A DNA stretch of 64,000 nucleotides from Phallusia mammillata (taxonomy: Eukaryota > Chordata > Ascidiacea > Phlebobranchia > Ascidiidae), in NCBI GenBank assembly GCA_003260075.1, contig QLIY01000101.1:82380-146379 (forward strand), given 5' to 3'. The position numbers and the translations under genes are program-made. The notes beneath the pieces are model-generated. The model saw only the letters and a list, made by a program, of their open reading frames with translations, searched no databases and was not told where the DNA came from. Each line of letters opens with the position of its first letter. Position 1 is the stretch's first letter. Shown in pieces: positions 11,701 through 22,100 of this stretch.

Positions 11701-14700
11701 AAACAACAACATTTTTTGGACCTAAAATTAGTGCATGTTGTTGATGCTAATTAACAGCAGGCAATGTGGCTGATTTGTTTAAGCATCTGCCTTTTGCCTG
11801 CAGGGTTGTGAGTTCTATTCTTTTTCCTCTAGCACAAAGCTAAAGTTGAATGGCTTATTTAGTACAGACAATTGAGGTTGAGAAACGCAATTCATTTAAC
11901 GCTTTCAGTGCGGCCAGCAATCATGCAAACATGTGTTCAGTGCGGGTTTTTGTTGTTTCAATTATTGTGCACAATTGCATTGTCTTGCCTGCTGCAAGGC
12001 CTTAACAGCAACCTTGTCGAATTATAAAGAAAGTAATGCTTTTTTATGCACACCATGCCCCCCCCCCAAACGCAATTCATTTAACGCTTTCAGTGCGGCC
12101 AGCAATCATGCAAACCTGTGTTCAGTGCGGGTTTTTGTTGATTGTTTCAATTATTGTGCATAATTGCAAACCTTGTCGAATTATAAAGAAAGTAATGCTT
12201 GTTTTGTACACCATATCCAAAACAAACAAATATTTGGCTGTGATAGAGCACAAAGCAATTTATACAATAAAAATACCTCAAACCTTTGCAACAACAGTCG
12301 GTTTTGTTACATTGTTATGAAACAAGAGTCCATTTATATAATCAAGTTTAAAGCCCACTAAGTGTTGCCCCAGACACACGCTGATCACTCATTTTTGGTG
12401 TGGGCTGTTTGGTCTCGACGTAGATTAACAGGCAGTCACATTTTTTATCAAAAACTTTTAACAAAAATTTCTGTCAACCCACACTCTACGCCCCCCCCCC
12501 TGATACTAGAAGGTTTTTTCGTTTGCATTTTTCGGGAAAATTGTGGAAACAGATGTGAAGTAAGACTATGATTACAGTAATATTACAAGCTTTTTGATGT
12601 GTTTTGCATTTCCCCCCCCCCCAAAAAATCGAAGAATGGAGGCAGTCAAGTAAGTAATACACTCTCTTATAACTACTAAATTTGGCAATGTGGCCGATTT
12701 TGTTTAAGCAACTGCCTTTTGCCTGCAGGGTTGTAAGTTCTATTCTTTTTCCCCAAGCATAAAGCTAAAGTTGAATGGCTTATTTAGGACAGACAATTGA
12801 GGTTGAGAAACGCAATTCATTTAACGCTTTCAGTGCGGCCAGCAATCATGCAAACATGTGTTCAGTGCGGGTTTTTGTTGTTTCAATTATTGTGCACAAT
12901 TGCATTGTCTTGCCTGCTGCAAGGCCTTAACAGCAACCTTGTCGAATTATAAAGAAAGTAATGCTTTTTTATGCACACCATGTCCAAAACAAACAAATAT
13001 TTGGCTGTGATAGAGCACAAAGCAATTTATACAATAAAAATACCTCAAACCTTTGCAACAACAGTCGGTTTTGTTACATTGTTATGAAACAAGAGTCCAT
13101 TTATATAATCAAGTTTAAAGCCCACTAAGTGTTGCCCCAGACACACGCTGATCACTCATTTTTGGTGTGGGCTGTTTGGTCTCGACGTAGATTAACAGGC
13201 AGTCACATTTTTTATCAAAAACTTTTAACAAAAATTTCTGTCAACCCACACTCTACGCCAGTGGTTCCCAACCTGGGGTTCGCGGACCCCTAAGGGGTCC
13301 GTGAGATGGTTTCAGGGGGTCCGTGAAGGCAAACATTTGCAGTAGCATTAACAACAGTACAATATTTTTAAGTTCCCAAACCGTTTTTACAATCCTGTAA
13401 ATAAGTGCAAACTGTTTATCAAACCCTTGGATTAGGAAAACTGTTATGATTGTTATTGTTATGAACTGTTATGGTGATTGTTACCTCCATTGTGACATCA
13501 CAACACACACCACAACAAATAACAATAGCATTCTTTGTGCTTTGTTTTAAGTATTGTACACTAGAAAATTCATCTCTTCGTTGCATTGGCTGCTACAGTA
13601 CAGAACTTTATTGAGGTTAAAGGACTGTGAAGGTTGATTAAAATTCTGCCCCCGAAAAACGAAAGTATAATAACGTACAATGCAGAAAACGCAAAAAAAA
13701 ACTAAATTACGTTGGGGGTCTGTAGNTTATGATTGTTATTGTTATGAACTGTTATGGTGATTGTTACCTCCATTGTGACATCACAACACACACCACAACA
13801 AATAACAATAGCATTCTTTGTGCTTTGTTTTAAGTATTGTACACTAGAAAATTCATCTCTTCGTTGCATTGGCTGCTACAGTACAGAACTTTATTGAGGT
13901 TAAAGGACTGTGAAGGTTGATTAAAATTCTGCCCCCGAAAAACGAAAGTATAATAACGTATAATGCAGAAAACGCAAAAAAAACTAAATTACGTTTTTTT
14001 TTCCGTGGAGCGGAAATATTTATATAAGGGGTCCGTGACTACAAAAAGGTTGGGAACCACTGCTCTACGCAAAACGTCTTTTGACGTAAATATATGTCAA
14101 TCGCACTGAAAGTGGTAATTGCAAATTCTTTTTGTTTCGCACTGGTTATAACAAGGAAATTTTCTAGTTATTTGCATTATGTGGAAAAATATATATTTGT
14201 CGAGTTCATCATTTGAATGTAGATGATATTCTAATAGAGGTGTCATAAGACAAATATGACACCCACATAGAACAGAAATAAAACAACAAAGCATTGTTTC
14301 ACCCACAGACATTATCAATAAAACAAACAACAACTAATATAGATGTGCCTGAATTTTGACTTACCCACTTTAAGGTCCAATTAAAACTTGACCTCATGTA
14401 AATCAGTTTTTAAAAAAAATATAGTTGTGATATATTTGGTTGGGAAAACTTTTTTTGTTTTTTTTTCAGTCACGCAAGAAAATTTTTCTCCGCTGTTGAT
14501 GAAAGTCAAATGGCTGAAGTAAAACAGGTAATTGGTTAAAATTCTGAACCTGCTTTTAATATCAAACAAACAACACACGACGCTTTTTATGTTAAAGTAT
14601 GTAAAACATTTGCACATTTCGTTAATTTTGGTTTTGCGCCTTAAAATTTTAACGATACTGTTGTTGTTTTACCTTAATTATCATTTAGACATAAAATTTG

Positions 14701-17700
14701 TAGACAACTGACATTTAAAATATAATGAAGCTCAGTTAGTAGAATATTGTGTTTAGCAGAATGTATTACAATGTAATATTAATATAAGGTTTCTGGCCGA
14801 TATTATGGCTGAAGAAAGTTTCAGCATTGTAGGAATAACAACCGATCTAAAACAAGGGTTTGATATGGTGCCTAACGCTGCTTTGTATTCATATGCGGCA
14901 ATGCTTCACTTGTGCTTACCAAGCAGACCTTTGTTATTATTGTTTTCCTTGTGTCCACTCCTTTGGAATTTAGGTCATGGGTTTGTTGGCATTCACTGCG
15001 GACACTCACGTTTCACCGTACAAAAGCCTTTTCTCCATTTCGCGCTGGCAAAATATCAAGGAGCAGTTCAGATACGAAAACTACAGGTTGTACCAACTTG
15101 GAGATGTTTCAGTCTTCAAAGTTACCCTACAGGCTGGATTGGCAGGACTAAAAACCCAGTATCCTTTGTTGTTTTATAACTTTCTGCTTTTCATAACCAC
15201 TTGTAGTTTAAGAGGTATTAATCAAGTCCTATAGCCATTTTGTGTTTGAATGAATAGTTTAAATAAGGCCTATATTTACTCTATTCCTTACTATTGCATT
15301 TTTTTTTTGTGTAAACAAGCCTGTCTACATAGCCTCCAATGTTTTGCGTGTAAATAAAGTGCATTCCACTGATTTTTAAATACTCCGTAGGTTGGCAACA
15401 TCACTCTAATTTGGACTACTAATGCCCAAATTTTGTTTAAATCCAAATTCCCTTTTACATTTTTTGTAAAACTAACTACCATAATATTACTATATTTGTG
15501 TGTCAACAATAGTAGCCCAAATAGTTTACAAACCATAAAATGTAAATTTACAGCCTTTGATTGCCTGTAAAACCATTGGGTTCATAAACTTTATTGCCAC
15601 ATCAGTAATGCTTTTTCCAGCAAGTCTTGAGAAGTGTCCAGGTATTTCACATCTGTCATTATCATTACCAACCATTGTAAGTGACCTTCAACCTTGTTTG
15701 CAATGAGCCCCCCCCCCTTTTCCAGCAAGTCTTGAGAAGTGTCCAGGTATTTCACATCTGTCATTTTTTTTCATTACCAACCATTGTAAGTGACCTTCAA
15801 CCTTGTTTGCAATGAATCACAAATGCCAAGAGATACCTTTCCACATACTGTACAAGCAAATGTAAATGAAATAGTGTCACGGTTTGGGATTGATTCCATA
15901 CCTCCATTAAGAAATAAAATCTTGTGTTTGGGTCCTAATTTAAGTTTGATGAGAGATACGACCTATCTCTCATCACCAGCTGCGCTAATGATACCGTATT
16001 GGTCAAAACATTGTGCACTGTCTGCACTTGATTATTTTTAATAAATTTATTTTTAGACTCTATAACTTCACATTGGTCCCCCCCCCCTACCTCCATTAAG
16101 AAATAAAATCTTGTGTTTGGGTCCTAATTTAAGTTATATCTGATTTTATGTAAAAGCACCAAACCAATAGATGATAAACTCAAGACAGTGCACACTGTTT
16201 TGACATGTGTGGCATCGAAAAGAATATGAGGCATGGCTTTTTAGCCTGTAATTCCCAGCAAACTGGAGTGCCGTTGGATGGCTACCAGCCAATATGGCCT
16301 ATCTCTTATCACCAGCTGCACTAATGATACCGTATTGGTCAAAACAATGTGCACTGTCTGCACTTGATTATTTTTAACAAATATATTTTAGACTCTATAA
16401 CTTCACATTGATTGAATACTTTTGCACTCGTGCAGTGTTTTTTTTAAGGTGTTTTGACCGTTTCGGTCCCCCAAGTTTCTCCAGCGGTTTCCCCCCCCCC
16501 CAAAACTACTTAGTGGTCACCCAAACCAAACCTTAAAAAAACCCTGCACTCGTGACATGTTATATACCTTAACCAATGTATCAATCGCAGTCAATGTTAC
16601 AATGATGAAACAAAGTCAACTGATTGTCCAGTTTGTTCACCTCTTTTCAATGAACTTGCGAAACCACTTCCATATGCCCACTGTGCCCAATCTAGGCTCA
16701 TATGTTCCATAACAGGGAAGCTAATGAATGAACATAACCATCCTATGATGCTACCGAATGGATATGTGTATGGAGAAAAGGTAGGCAAATGTTTTTGTTT
16801 GTTAAATTGTATGTTGTCTGTTTAGATGGGTTGTTAGCAGCAACATTAGCTTACATCACAGCTAATTTTAAGCTGTCGCTTTGGTAGTGGGTATTGTTTT
16901 GATGATGTAGTACTATTAATGTTTCTTACACTTCTGGAAAAATTAGCAATAGATCAGTTAAGATGAACGTAAATTTATAACTAGGATCAGCAATGAAGCG
17001 TTTATGCAGGCCACTGATCTTAGCACACTCATATATAAATGACAGTAAGCCAGGCCCATTGAAAGCGATAAACCAAATCAGCCGGTCACCAAGCATTCCC
17101 AATTTCCCATTAATCGTGGGATCGAATCCCACCGCGGCTAGATTTTTCTAGCCTATGCCTTGTCTAATGGGAATGCTTGGCGACCGGCTGATTTGGTATG
17201 AGGCCTTCCAATGGGCCAGGCATACTGTGGTTTATGAATAAGTCTTGTTAACAAAATTTTTCATTAAATGCTGGGTAAACACTTAATAACTAGATGACAG
17301 CCTATTGTTGGCATGTAAACAAATTTACCTAAATACAAGATTGCAAGATAAACCTATGTTGGAAAACAGTCCACAATACAAGTATTGTTCCCCCCCCCCC
17401 TTTATGAATAAGTCTTGTTAACAAATTTTTTCATAAAATACTGGGTAAAAACTTAATCACCGCATGACAGCCTATTGTTATTCTATGATCACATTGAACT
17501 AAATACAAGATAAACCTATGTTAGAAAACAGTCCACAATACAAGTACTGTTTAATGCAGCATGTTCTCAACAAGCAATGGATAAGACCTCCAATTAAGCG
17601 TATTTTTGTTTGTGTTTTAGGGTCTAGCACAAATTGCCCAAGATGGTAACGTCGTTTGTCCGAAGACAAAAAAATCTTTTAACCTGAGCCCCCCCCCCAA

Positions 17701-17734
17701 CCTGAGTTCCGCGGAAAAGCTTTATGTCATGTGA
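8705..17734 (+). CDS. MAEA: MAEA, RING-type subunit of the CTLH/GID E3 ubiquitin ligase
   Basis: MAEA (yeast Gid9/Fyv10) pairs with RMND5 as the catalytic RING module of the CTLH complex; the mammalian protein was also named an erythroblast-macrophage attacher. Exons: 8705-8758; exon 2 from 9430 to 9999 (split, below); 10542-10610; 10954-11088; 11453-11652; 14470-14527; 14974-15158; 16591-16780; 17621-17734. They give about 390 residues (human about 396). Order: N-terminal helix ([14 protein letters not shown]), LisH-like segment ([16 protein letters not shown], about 120-150), CTLH ([14 protein letters not shown]), CRA region, then the Gid-type RING (CPVC, PYAHC, RLIC, VVCPKT). Exon 2 is broken: 9430-9446 holds VPYEL, then a C run, intron sequence, and two copies of the rest (9664-9820 and 9831-9999) differing by SNPs. 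The last exon is also split by C at 17689-17698, with an eight-base overlap (aacctgag). TGA stop at 17732-17734. Confidence 0.96.
8741..9392 (+). repeat. MAEA exon 1/intron 1 overlap duplication
   Basis: 8743-9060 recurs at 9073-9392 after a C run at 9063-9072, with scattered SNPs and small indels. The second copy restarts inside exon 1 (ggaacgcttaaag). It reads as two allelic contigs placed end to end. Confidence 0.8.
9448..9830 (+). repeat. MAEA exon 2 rearranged by C-run joins
   Basis: C runs at about 9447-9456, 9655-9663 and 9821-9830. Sequence at 9457-9652 is intron 2, which appears again in its proper place after 10012. The exon then starts twice, each time directly after a C run with 'gaacaagcgttttcg'. 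Joining the pieces without C restores the codons for LNKRF across the break. Confidence 0.8.
10233..10475 (+). repeat. Dispersed repeat with 'accggttctatagaaccg', partly duplicated
   Basis: A repeat with the palindrome 'accggttctatagaaccg' at about 10209-10226 and the text 'aatggactttttgtaacaga' at 10274 and again at 10385 after a C run. A diverged copy lies at about 990-1125. It occurs in MAEA intron 2. I do not recognise a named family. Confidence 0.55.
10671..10760 (+). repeat. Second copy of MAEA exon 3 3' part
   Basis: The last 52 bases of exon 3 and its donor recur at 10671-10722 after a C run at 10661-10670, with one synonymous change (CTT/CTG for Leu). It has no acceptor of its own, so it is an assembly duplicate and not a real exon. 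Confidence 0.8.
11653..14469 (+). repeat. Large MAEA intron 5 filled with duplicated blocks
   Basis: A 2.8 kb intron. 11753-12060 recurs at 12683-12990 (including the tail of a tRNA-derived-looking repeat with 'gggttgtgagttctattc'). 12080-12490 recurs at 12810-13258. 11204-11290 recurs at 12502-12610. 12622-12672 repeats the end of exon 5 with its donor. C runs lie at 12058-12067, 12491-12500 and 12611-12622. A hAT-type element fills 13259-14062. The true intron is probably much shorter. Confidence 0.7.
13251..14070. mobile_element. hAT-type MITE with 8-bp target duplication
   Basis: The element spans 13259-14062. Its ends are inverted: 'cagtggttcccaacct' on the left, 'aggttgggaaccactg' on the right. 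It is flanked by an exact 8-bp duplication 'ctctacgc' (13251-13258 and 14063-14070), the hAT hallmark. The inner part holds 'ggggtccgtga'. An N at 13726 separates two near-identical halves (about 13440-13700 and 13727-14000), so the real element is about 510 bp. It has no transposase. Confidence 0.9.
15610..15815 (+). repeat. MAEA intron 7 overlap duplication
   Basis: 'ttttccagcaagtcttgaga' and the following 90 bases occur at 15612 and again at 15718 after a C run at 15709-15717, with small differences. It looks like an exon acceptor, but no reading frame fits the flanking MAEA exons. Confidence 0.65.
15896..16415 (+). repeat. MAEA intron 7 second overlap duplication
   Basis: 'tacctccattaagaaataaa' at 15899 recurs at 16088 after a C run at 16078-16087, and the block 'cctatctctcatcaccagct' at 15962 recurs at about 16300 with SNPs. 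Noncoding. Consistent with two alleles laid end to end. Confidence 0.65.
17042..17228. repeat. Palindromic (foldback) element in MAEA intron 8
   Basis: About 60-base arms are inverted copies: 'accaaatcagccggtcacca' at 17071 and its near-complement 'ggcgaccggctgatttggt' at 17179, with outer 'gccaggcccattg' and 'caatgggccaggc'. The loop holds 'gggatcgaatcccacc', a tRNA B-box-like sequence. It is probably a non-autonomous foldback element, possibly tRNA-derived in its centre. Confidence 0.7.
17225..17560 (+). repeat. MAEA intron 8 overlap duplication
   Basis: 'tttatgaataagtcttgtta' at 17232 recurs at 17401 after a C run at 17391-17400. About 160 bases follow in both copies, with SNPs and one small indel. 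Assembly overlap of two alleles is the likeliest reading. Confidence 0.7.
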
Positions 17735-18256
17735 CCCTGTCCAGCCAATAGGAAGGCTTGAACTTTTTTCAAGATAGAACAGGACATTATTTCTTCAACT
17801 TGCCCAAAACCCAACTCTACATGTTAACACTTTTTTTCATTAATTGTTGCTGATATTTACGTCACGATTAATGACGTCACAAAATCATATTCCGCTGGGT
17901 ATTGGAATAATTAATCTTTTCATCAAGGATATGACTGGATTACTAAACCATTGTATGTGCATTATCTTGCCAAATACGTCGACTGGCTGATGACGTCACA
18001 GCAAGGCATTATGAGGTCATAACGCAAGGTGGTCAGAAAGGGATATGGGTCATTGCTTGCTTTAAAAGTTCGTATAGGGGTGCTTATTTAACGTCACAGA
18101 GAACTTTTGACGCCATTTTGCAGTATGTATTCACGTCAAAATATACGCAACGTCCTTAAAATGTGATTTTGTAAGCACTAGATAACGTGTTCAAGAGTTT
18201 TGTTGATTTGCTACTTGCAAAGTAAACTCCAGTCCACCGTAGCAATTTTTTGACTT

Positions 18257-18518
18257 AGGAACACTATACACGGCCTTGAAAAGTAATTTGATCATAACCA
18301 TTACTGCCAAAGTACCTGTGTATACATCATGCAGACCCCCCCCCCCCTGAAAAGTAATTTGATCATAACCATTACTGCCAAAGTACCTGTGTATATAGAA
18401 TACATCATGCAGACGTTTCATCAATCTGCACTGATGATGACAACAGAGATTTGTTAAAACGTCTGCGTGATGTATTCTATATACACCAGTAGGCTACTTT
18501 GGCAGTATTGTTTATGAT
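18257..18518 (+). repeat. Foldback repeat, copy 3, with hammerhead-like core on plus strand
   Basis: Ends are inverted copies of the family at 617-796 and 4263-4451. The core has CTGATGA at 18431-18437, then a spacer with 'acaac...tttgtt' able to pair, then AAAAC (expected GAAAC) at 18456-18460 and GTCTGC, with GCAGACG upstream. A C run at 18337-18347 duplicates about 55 bases of the left arm. It lies between the convergent MAEA and TCERG1 genes. Confidence 0.65.
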
Positions 18519-18644
18519 AAAATTTTCGAACTGTTTTTCTGACAATTTATACCCTAGGTCTGATAAACTAGTAACTGCTGCAGATATAAGATATAGTTTC
18601 TGGCTGGTGAAGAGCAAGCAATCATTTTCGTCAAAGTTGTCCGC

Positions 18645-18800
18645 CAAGATGGCCGAGTGGTTAGCGAAACGTTCACAAGGTTGTGAGTTCTAATCCCATC
18701 TCAATCATCGGATTTGCCGAACTTAGGGGAACTGACGGTACTTAAAACAGACCGCTCGCATAACGCATTGAGGCGTTGCCCACCCACCGAGGATAAAAAT
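18645..18800 (+). repeat. tRNA-derived SINE-like sequence
   Basis: 'gatggccgagtggttagcg' resembles the A box and D arm of serine/leucine tRNAs. 'ggttgtgagttctaatcccat' about 30 bases later resembles a degenerate B box. It does not fold into an intact tRNA by eye. Similar text in a MAEA intron (11755-11822 and 12685-12750) suggests a dispersed tRNA-derived family. Confidence 0.5.
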
Positions 18801-18940
18801 AAAACCAGCTAACCCAACGATGTTTAAACGATTTTTGAACATAAAAGGCGACATCATATAAATGCAGGAATTTTCGAACAAAATAAATTACCAGGGGCAT
18901 AAGCTTTCTAACACAAACCAGCCAGGTTTACAATAAGCTT

Positions 18941-18946
18941 TTTATT
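18941..18946 (-). promoter_or_regulatory. Candidate poly(A) signal of TCERG1
   Basis: AATAAA on the minus strand about 190 bases beyond the TCERG1 stop codon. It is the first canonical hexamer I noticed on that side. The position is plausible, but no transcript evidence is available here. Confidence 0.45.
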
Positions 18947-19137
18947 CCAATTCCATACGCCAACTAACAACACATCAACGTGTTACACCACCAAGAGGTA
19001 CAATCTTTGAAATAAAAAGCCCATTTTGCTCGACTAAGATCACCAAATAAGGCGTAACTCTAATTTTTCATAAATTTAAACTGGGCGTGTAAAAAAACCA
19101 AAGACGGAAAAGATGATTGTATAAAACTCGCCACGCT

Positions 19138-22100
19138 TCATTTCATGCCTCTTCTAGAAGGTTCTGACGCAGTAGGTGGTGGGGGCGGCCCCCTACGTTG
19201 CAAATCGTCGATAAAAGTCTTCAGGAGATGGTCTCGTTCCGATTTTACGCAGTCGAGCACTAGGTAGCGTTTGTCGTTTTCAAGAACTGCAGTTATTTCC
19301 TTCATATGTGATGGATTCATCCTTAATGTATCACGGGTCCTGAAAAAGGCAAATTGTTCAGCGGCGAAAAAGTTGAAACCTATGATTTTAGGATGAGCTG
19401 TAAATTAAAAACGAAGTTTGAATCTTTGTAAAGCGCAAGTCTTTGTTTTTCTTTGGGGCCGTTTTTTAAGATCTAACTGATTAGAACAGTGGTTCCCAAC
19501 CTTTTTCTGCTACATTCCTCCCTTTGCCCATTTTCGAACTATTCATTCCTCCCCATAAGAGGAAAAACAAATATGACATAAAAAAATATAGCAATTTGAA
19601 ATAGACCTTATAATTAGGGATGTGCATTTCAGAATCCTTTACAACCGGTTCCAAATCATATTGGATATATTTATGTGTACACAAAAATGTTCTGTAACAT
19701 TTCCAATGTACTTTTTTACAGTTTTTATGAAATTCCTCCCCAAAGGAGGAATTCCTCCCCGGTTGGGAACCACTGGATTAGAACATTTTATCGTAATCAA
19801 GCGGTAAATCATTTTTTGTGTTTAAATTAACTTCAAATTTTCTTGATGCTTTTTGCTGTTATAAAAGTTAAGTTATTGTAATTAATGCGTATGATTATTA
19901 TAGCGACTTTATTTTCAAATCAAATTCCAGGGCTTTTTGGAGTACAAAAAATGTACAAAATGTGCGAACTGGGTTTAAGGATGTTTGGACTGTGTCATAC
20001 CCCCCCCCCCTTATCTAACTGATTAGCGACTTTATTTTCAAATCAAATTCCAGGGTATTTTGGAATACAAAAAATGTACAAAATGTGCGAACTTGGTTTA
20101 AGTATGTTTGGACTGTGTCATGTGTCTTTATGGCGTCACATACTTGTGTGTAATAATCTTGCACTCGCGTAACAAGTCCCGGAAATCCCCTTTTGCATCC
20201 ACCAGCTTGTCTTTCATAAAATCCTCAAATTCTCGTTCCCGTTTCTGGAACAAAACAACATTACTTGTATTATGTATTACACGGTCTATCGAGGCTTTGA
20301 GGCAAAATATACATACACCTCAAAATCTAAAAGACGAATGGCATTATGTTTTTTGATAAACTTGAATTAATAGGAATGAAAGGCACGAGTCGTAGTTCGG
20401 TTACGCATGATTGAATTGAGCGACTAGGGAAAATACTCAAAAAAAAACCCACAAACAAACGCCATGCAGACATACCCTGTCGCTTGAAGAAAGCTTGGCA
20501 TATCTTGGGTCACTACGGATCATCTTTTTGACATCTTTCCATTTTGAAGTAAGAGTTATTGTGCTCGTCTCATCTAAGAGTTGTTTGAATCCGCTACGTT
20601 TCTTCTTGTTTAGTGATTCCACGTGGCTTGTAAAGTACCTGAAGATATAATTCGGCTCGTTTTGAAAACAATGGTGGGTATATTTTTCAGGGTACGGTCT
20701 TTCGCAGTTTAGCATCGTCGCTAAATTAATGCGTATAACATTATGTTTTCAAAGACTATTATTTTTAGAAAACAAGGTTGTTAAACCAAATCAGTCACAC
20801 TTTTCAAGGTTGGAGTATTGGTCGTTTTGTTTTACATATTATGGAGTACTGTATTCTCCTTAGGCAACCGCTCTAGCAGTTTTGCTTTTGCTTATGAAAC
20901 ATTTGGTTTTATGTGAACAAGTTTGAAACTATTCTAACTGACCTTTCCTTTTCATCCCGGGATAACAAGGAAGCAAGATCCCATCTACCGTCTTTCTTCA
21001 ACACACGACGAACTTCAGACCAAGATTGGTCGGTGGTACGAACCTGAAATGTGTATTTAAATGGTGAAAAAACATTCGGGGAAATCGGGAGTCGTTTACC
21101 ATTTTAACACAGTACTTATCAAACAAACTTGCAAGTCGGGCCGGGTTTGGAAATTTGTAAAAAAAAAATTGGCCTCACTTCTGAATGCAGACCCATTTGT
21201 GCCGTAAATTTATACACTTTCTGGCCTTATTTAGGCTTTGTTTTAAAAATGTCTGGCACGGCCAGGTTTGGGCTTGTACTTTCGGGTTTACAACACAATT
21301 TTTTAAAGATGCATTGGCCACTTTACTACCATGTATTGGGGAGCGTCACTGCCCAAAACAAAACTTCCTACAACAACTTTATGAAACCTTTATAATCACG
21401 CAAACCCCTATGGGTGTTACCAGGGTTGCGAAGTCAATTTGTATAAGGGTGATTGGGTAAAGAGTAATGTACCAACAAAACTACGGACTTTTTGTATCTC
21501 AACATCCCGATCGTAAAACTAACCAACTTTTTAAAAACATTGAAGTAAGTTATGACGAAACACAACAACACATGTCATTGTGACGTCATAGTACCCACCA
21601 TATCGGCGAGTAGAGCTTTAAAGTGTTGGACTGCCTCCTCGAGTCGATGTTTTTGTCTTTCCGAGTCAATTTCCCTGCTCATTTCGGCCTTTTCTTTTTC
21701 AACTTGTTCTGCGCGGGCTTTCAGGCTTTCCTCAGCTCGTCTCTTCCGTGCCGTTTCGTCGCTCTCCTCCGTCTAAAAACCAAAATAAGAGTATGACGTT
21801 TTCTGAGATCAACCTATGACGTCATAAACAGAAAAAAAATGTTTTTCTTGTGTCACGAAAAATTAATACACGACAGCAAGAAAAAATTAAAATAATGACA
21901 TTTTTCAAAGTAACATTACGTCATCAACTCACTACGTCATTGTATTAGTTCGAAAATTCACCCCAAGCTTATAAAACACATTTTTTGACAATTTTCGACG
22001 GAAAAAAAATATTATTTTGATTTGTTCTTATTTTCTAAATTGTTTGCGTCATATTTCTTGTTCTATTACGTCACAATCGATAAATATTTTACCTTGACTT

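Noticed and set aside
15610..15700. Possible extra MAEA exon after 'ttttccag'
   Set aside because: No frame links it to exons 7 and 8, which already join exactly in phase and match the family (GLKT-HQCYND).
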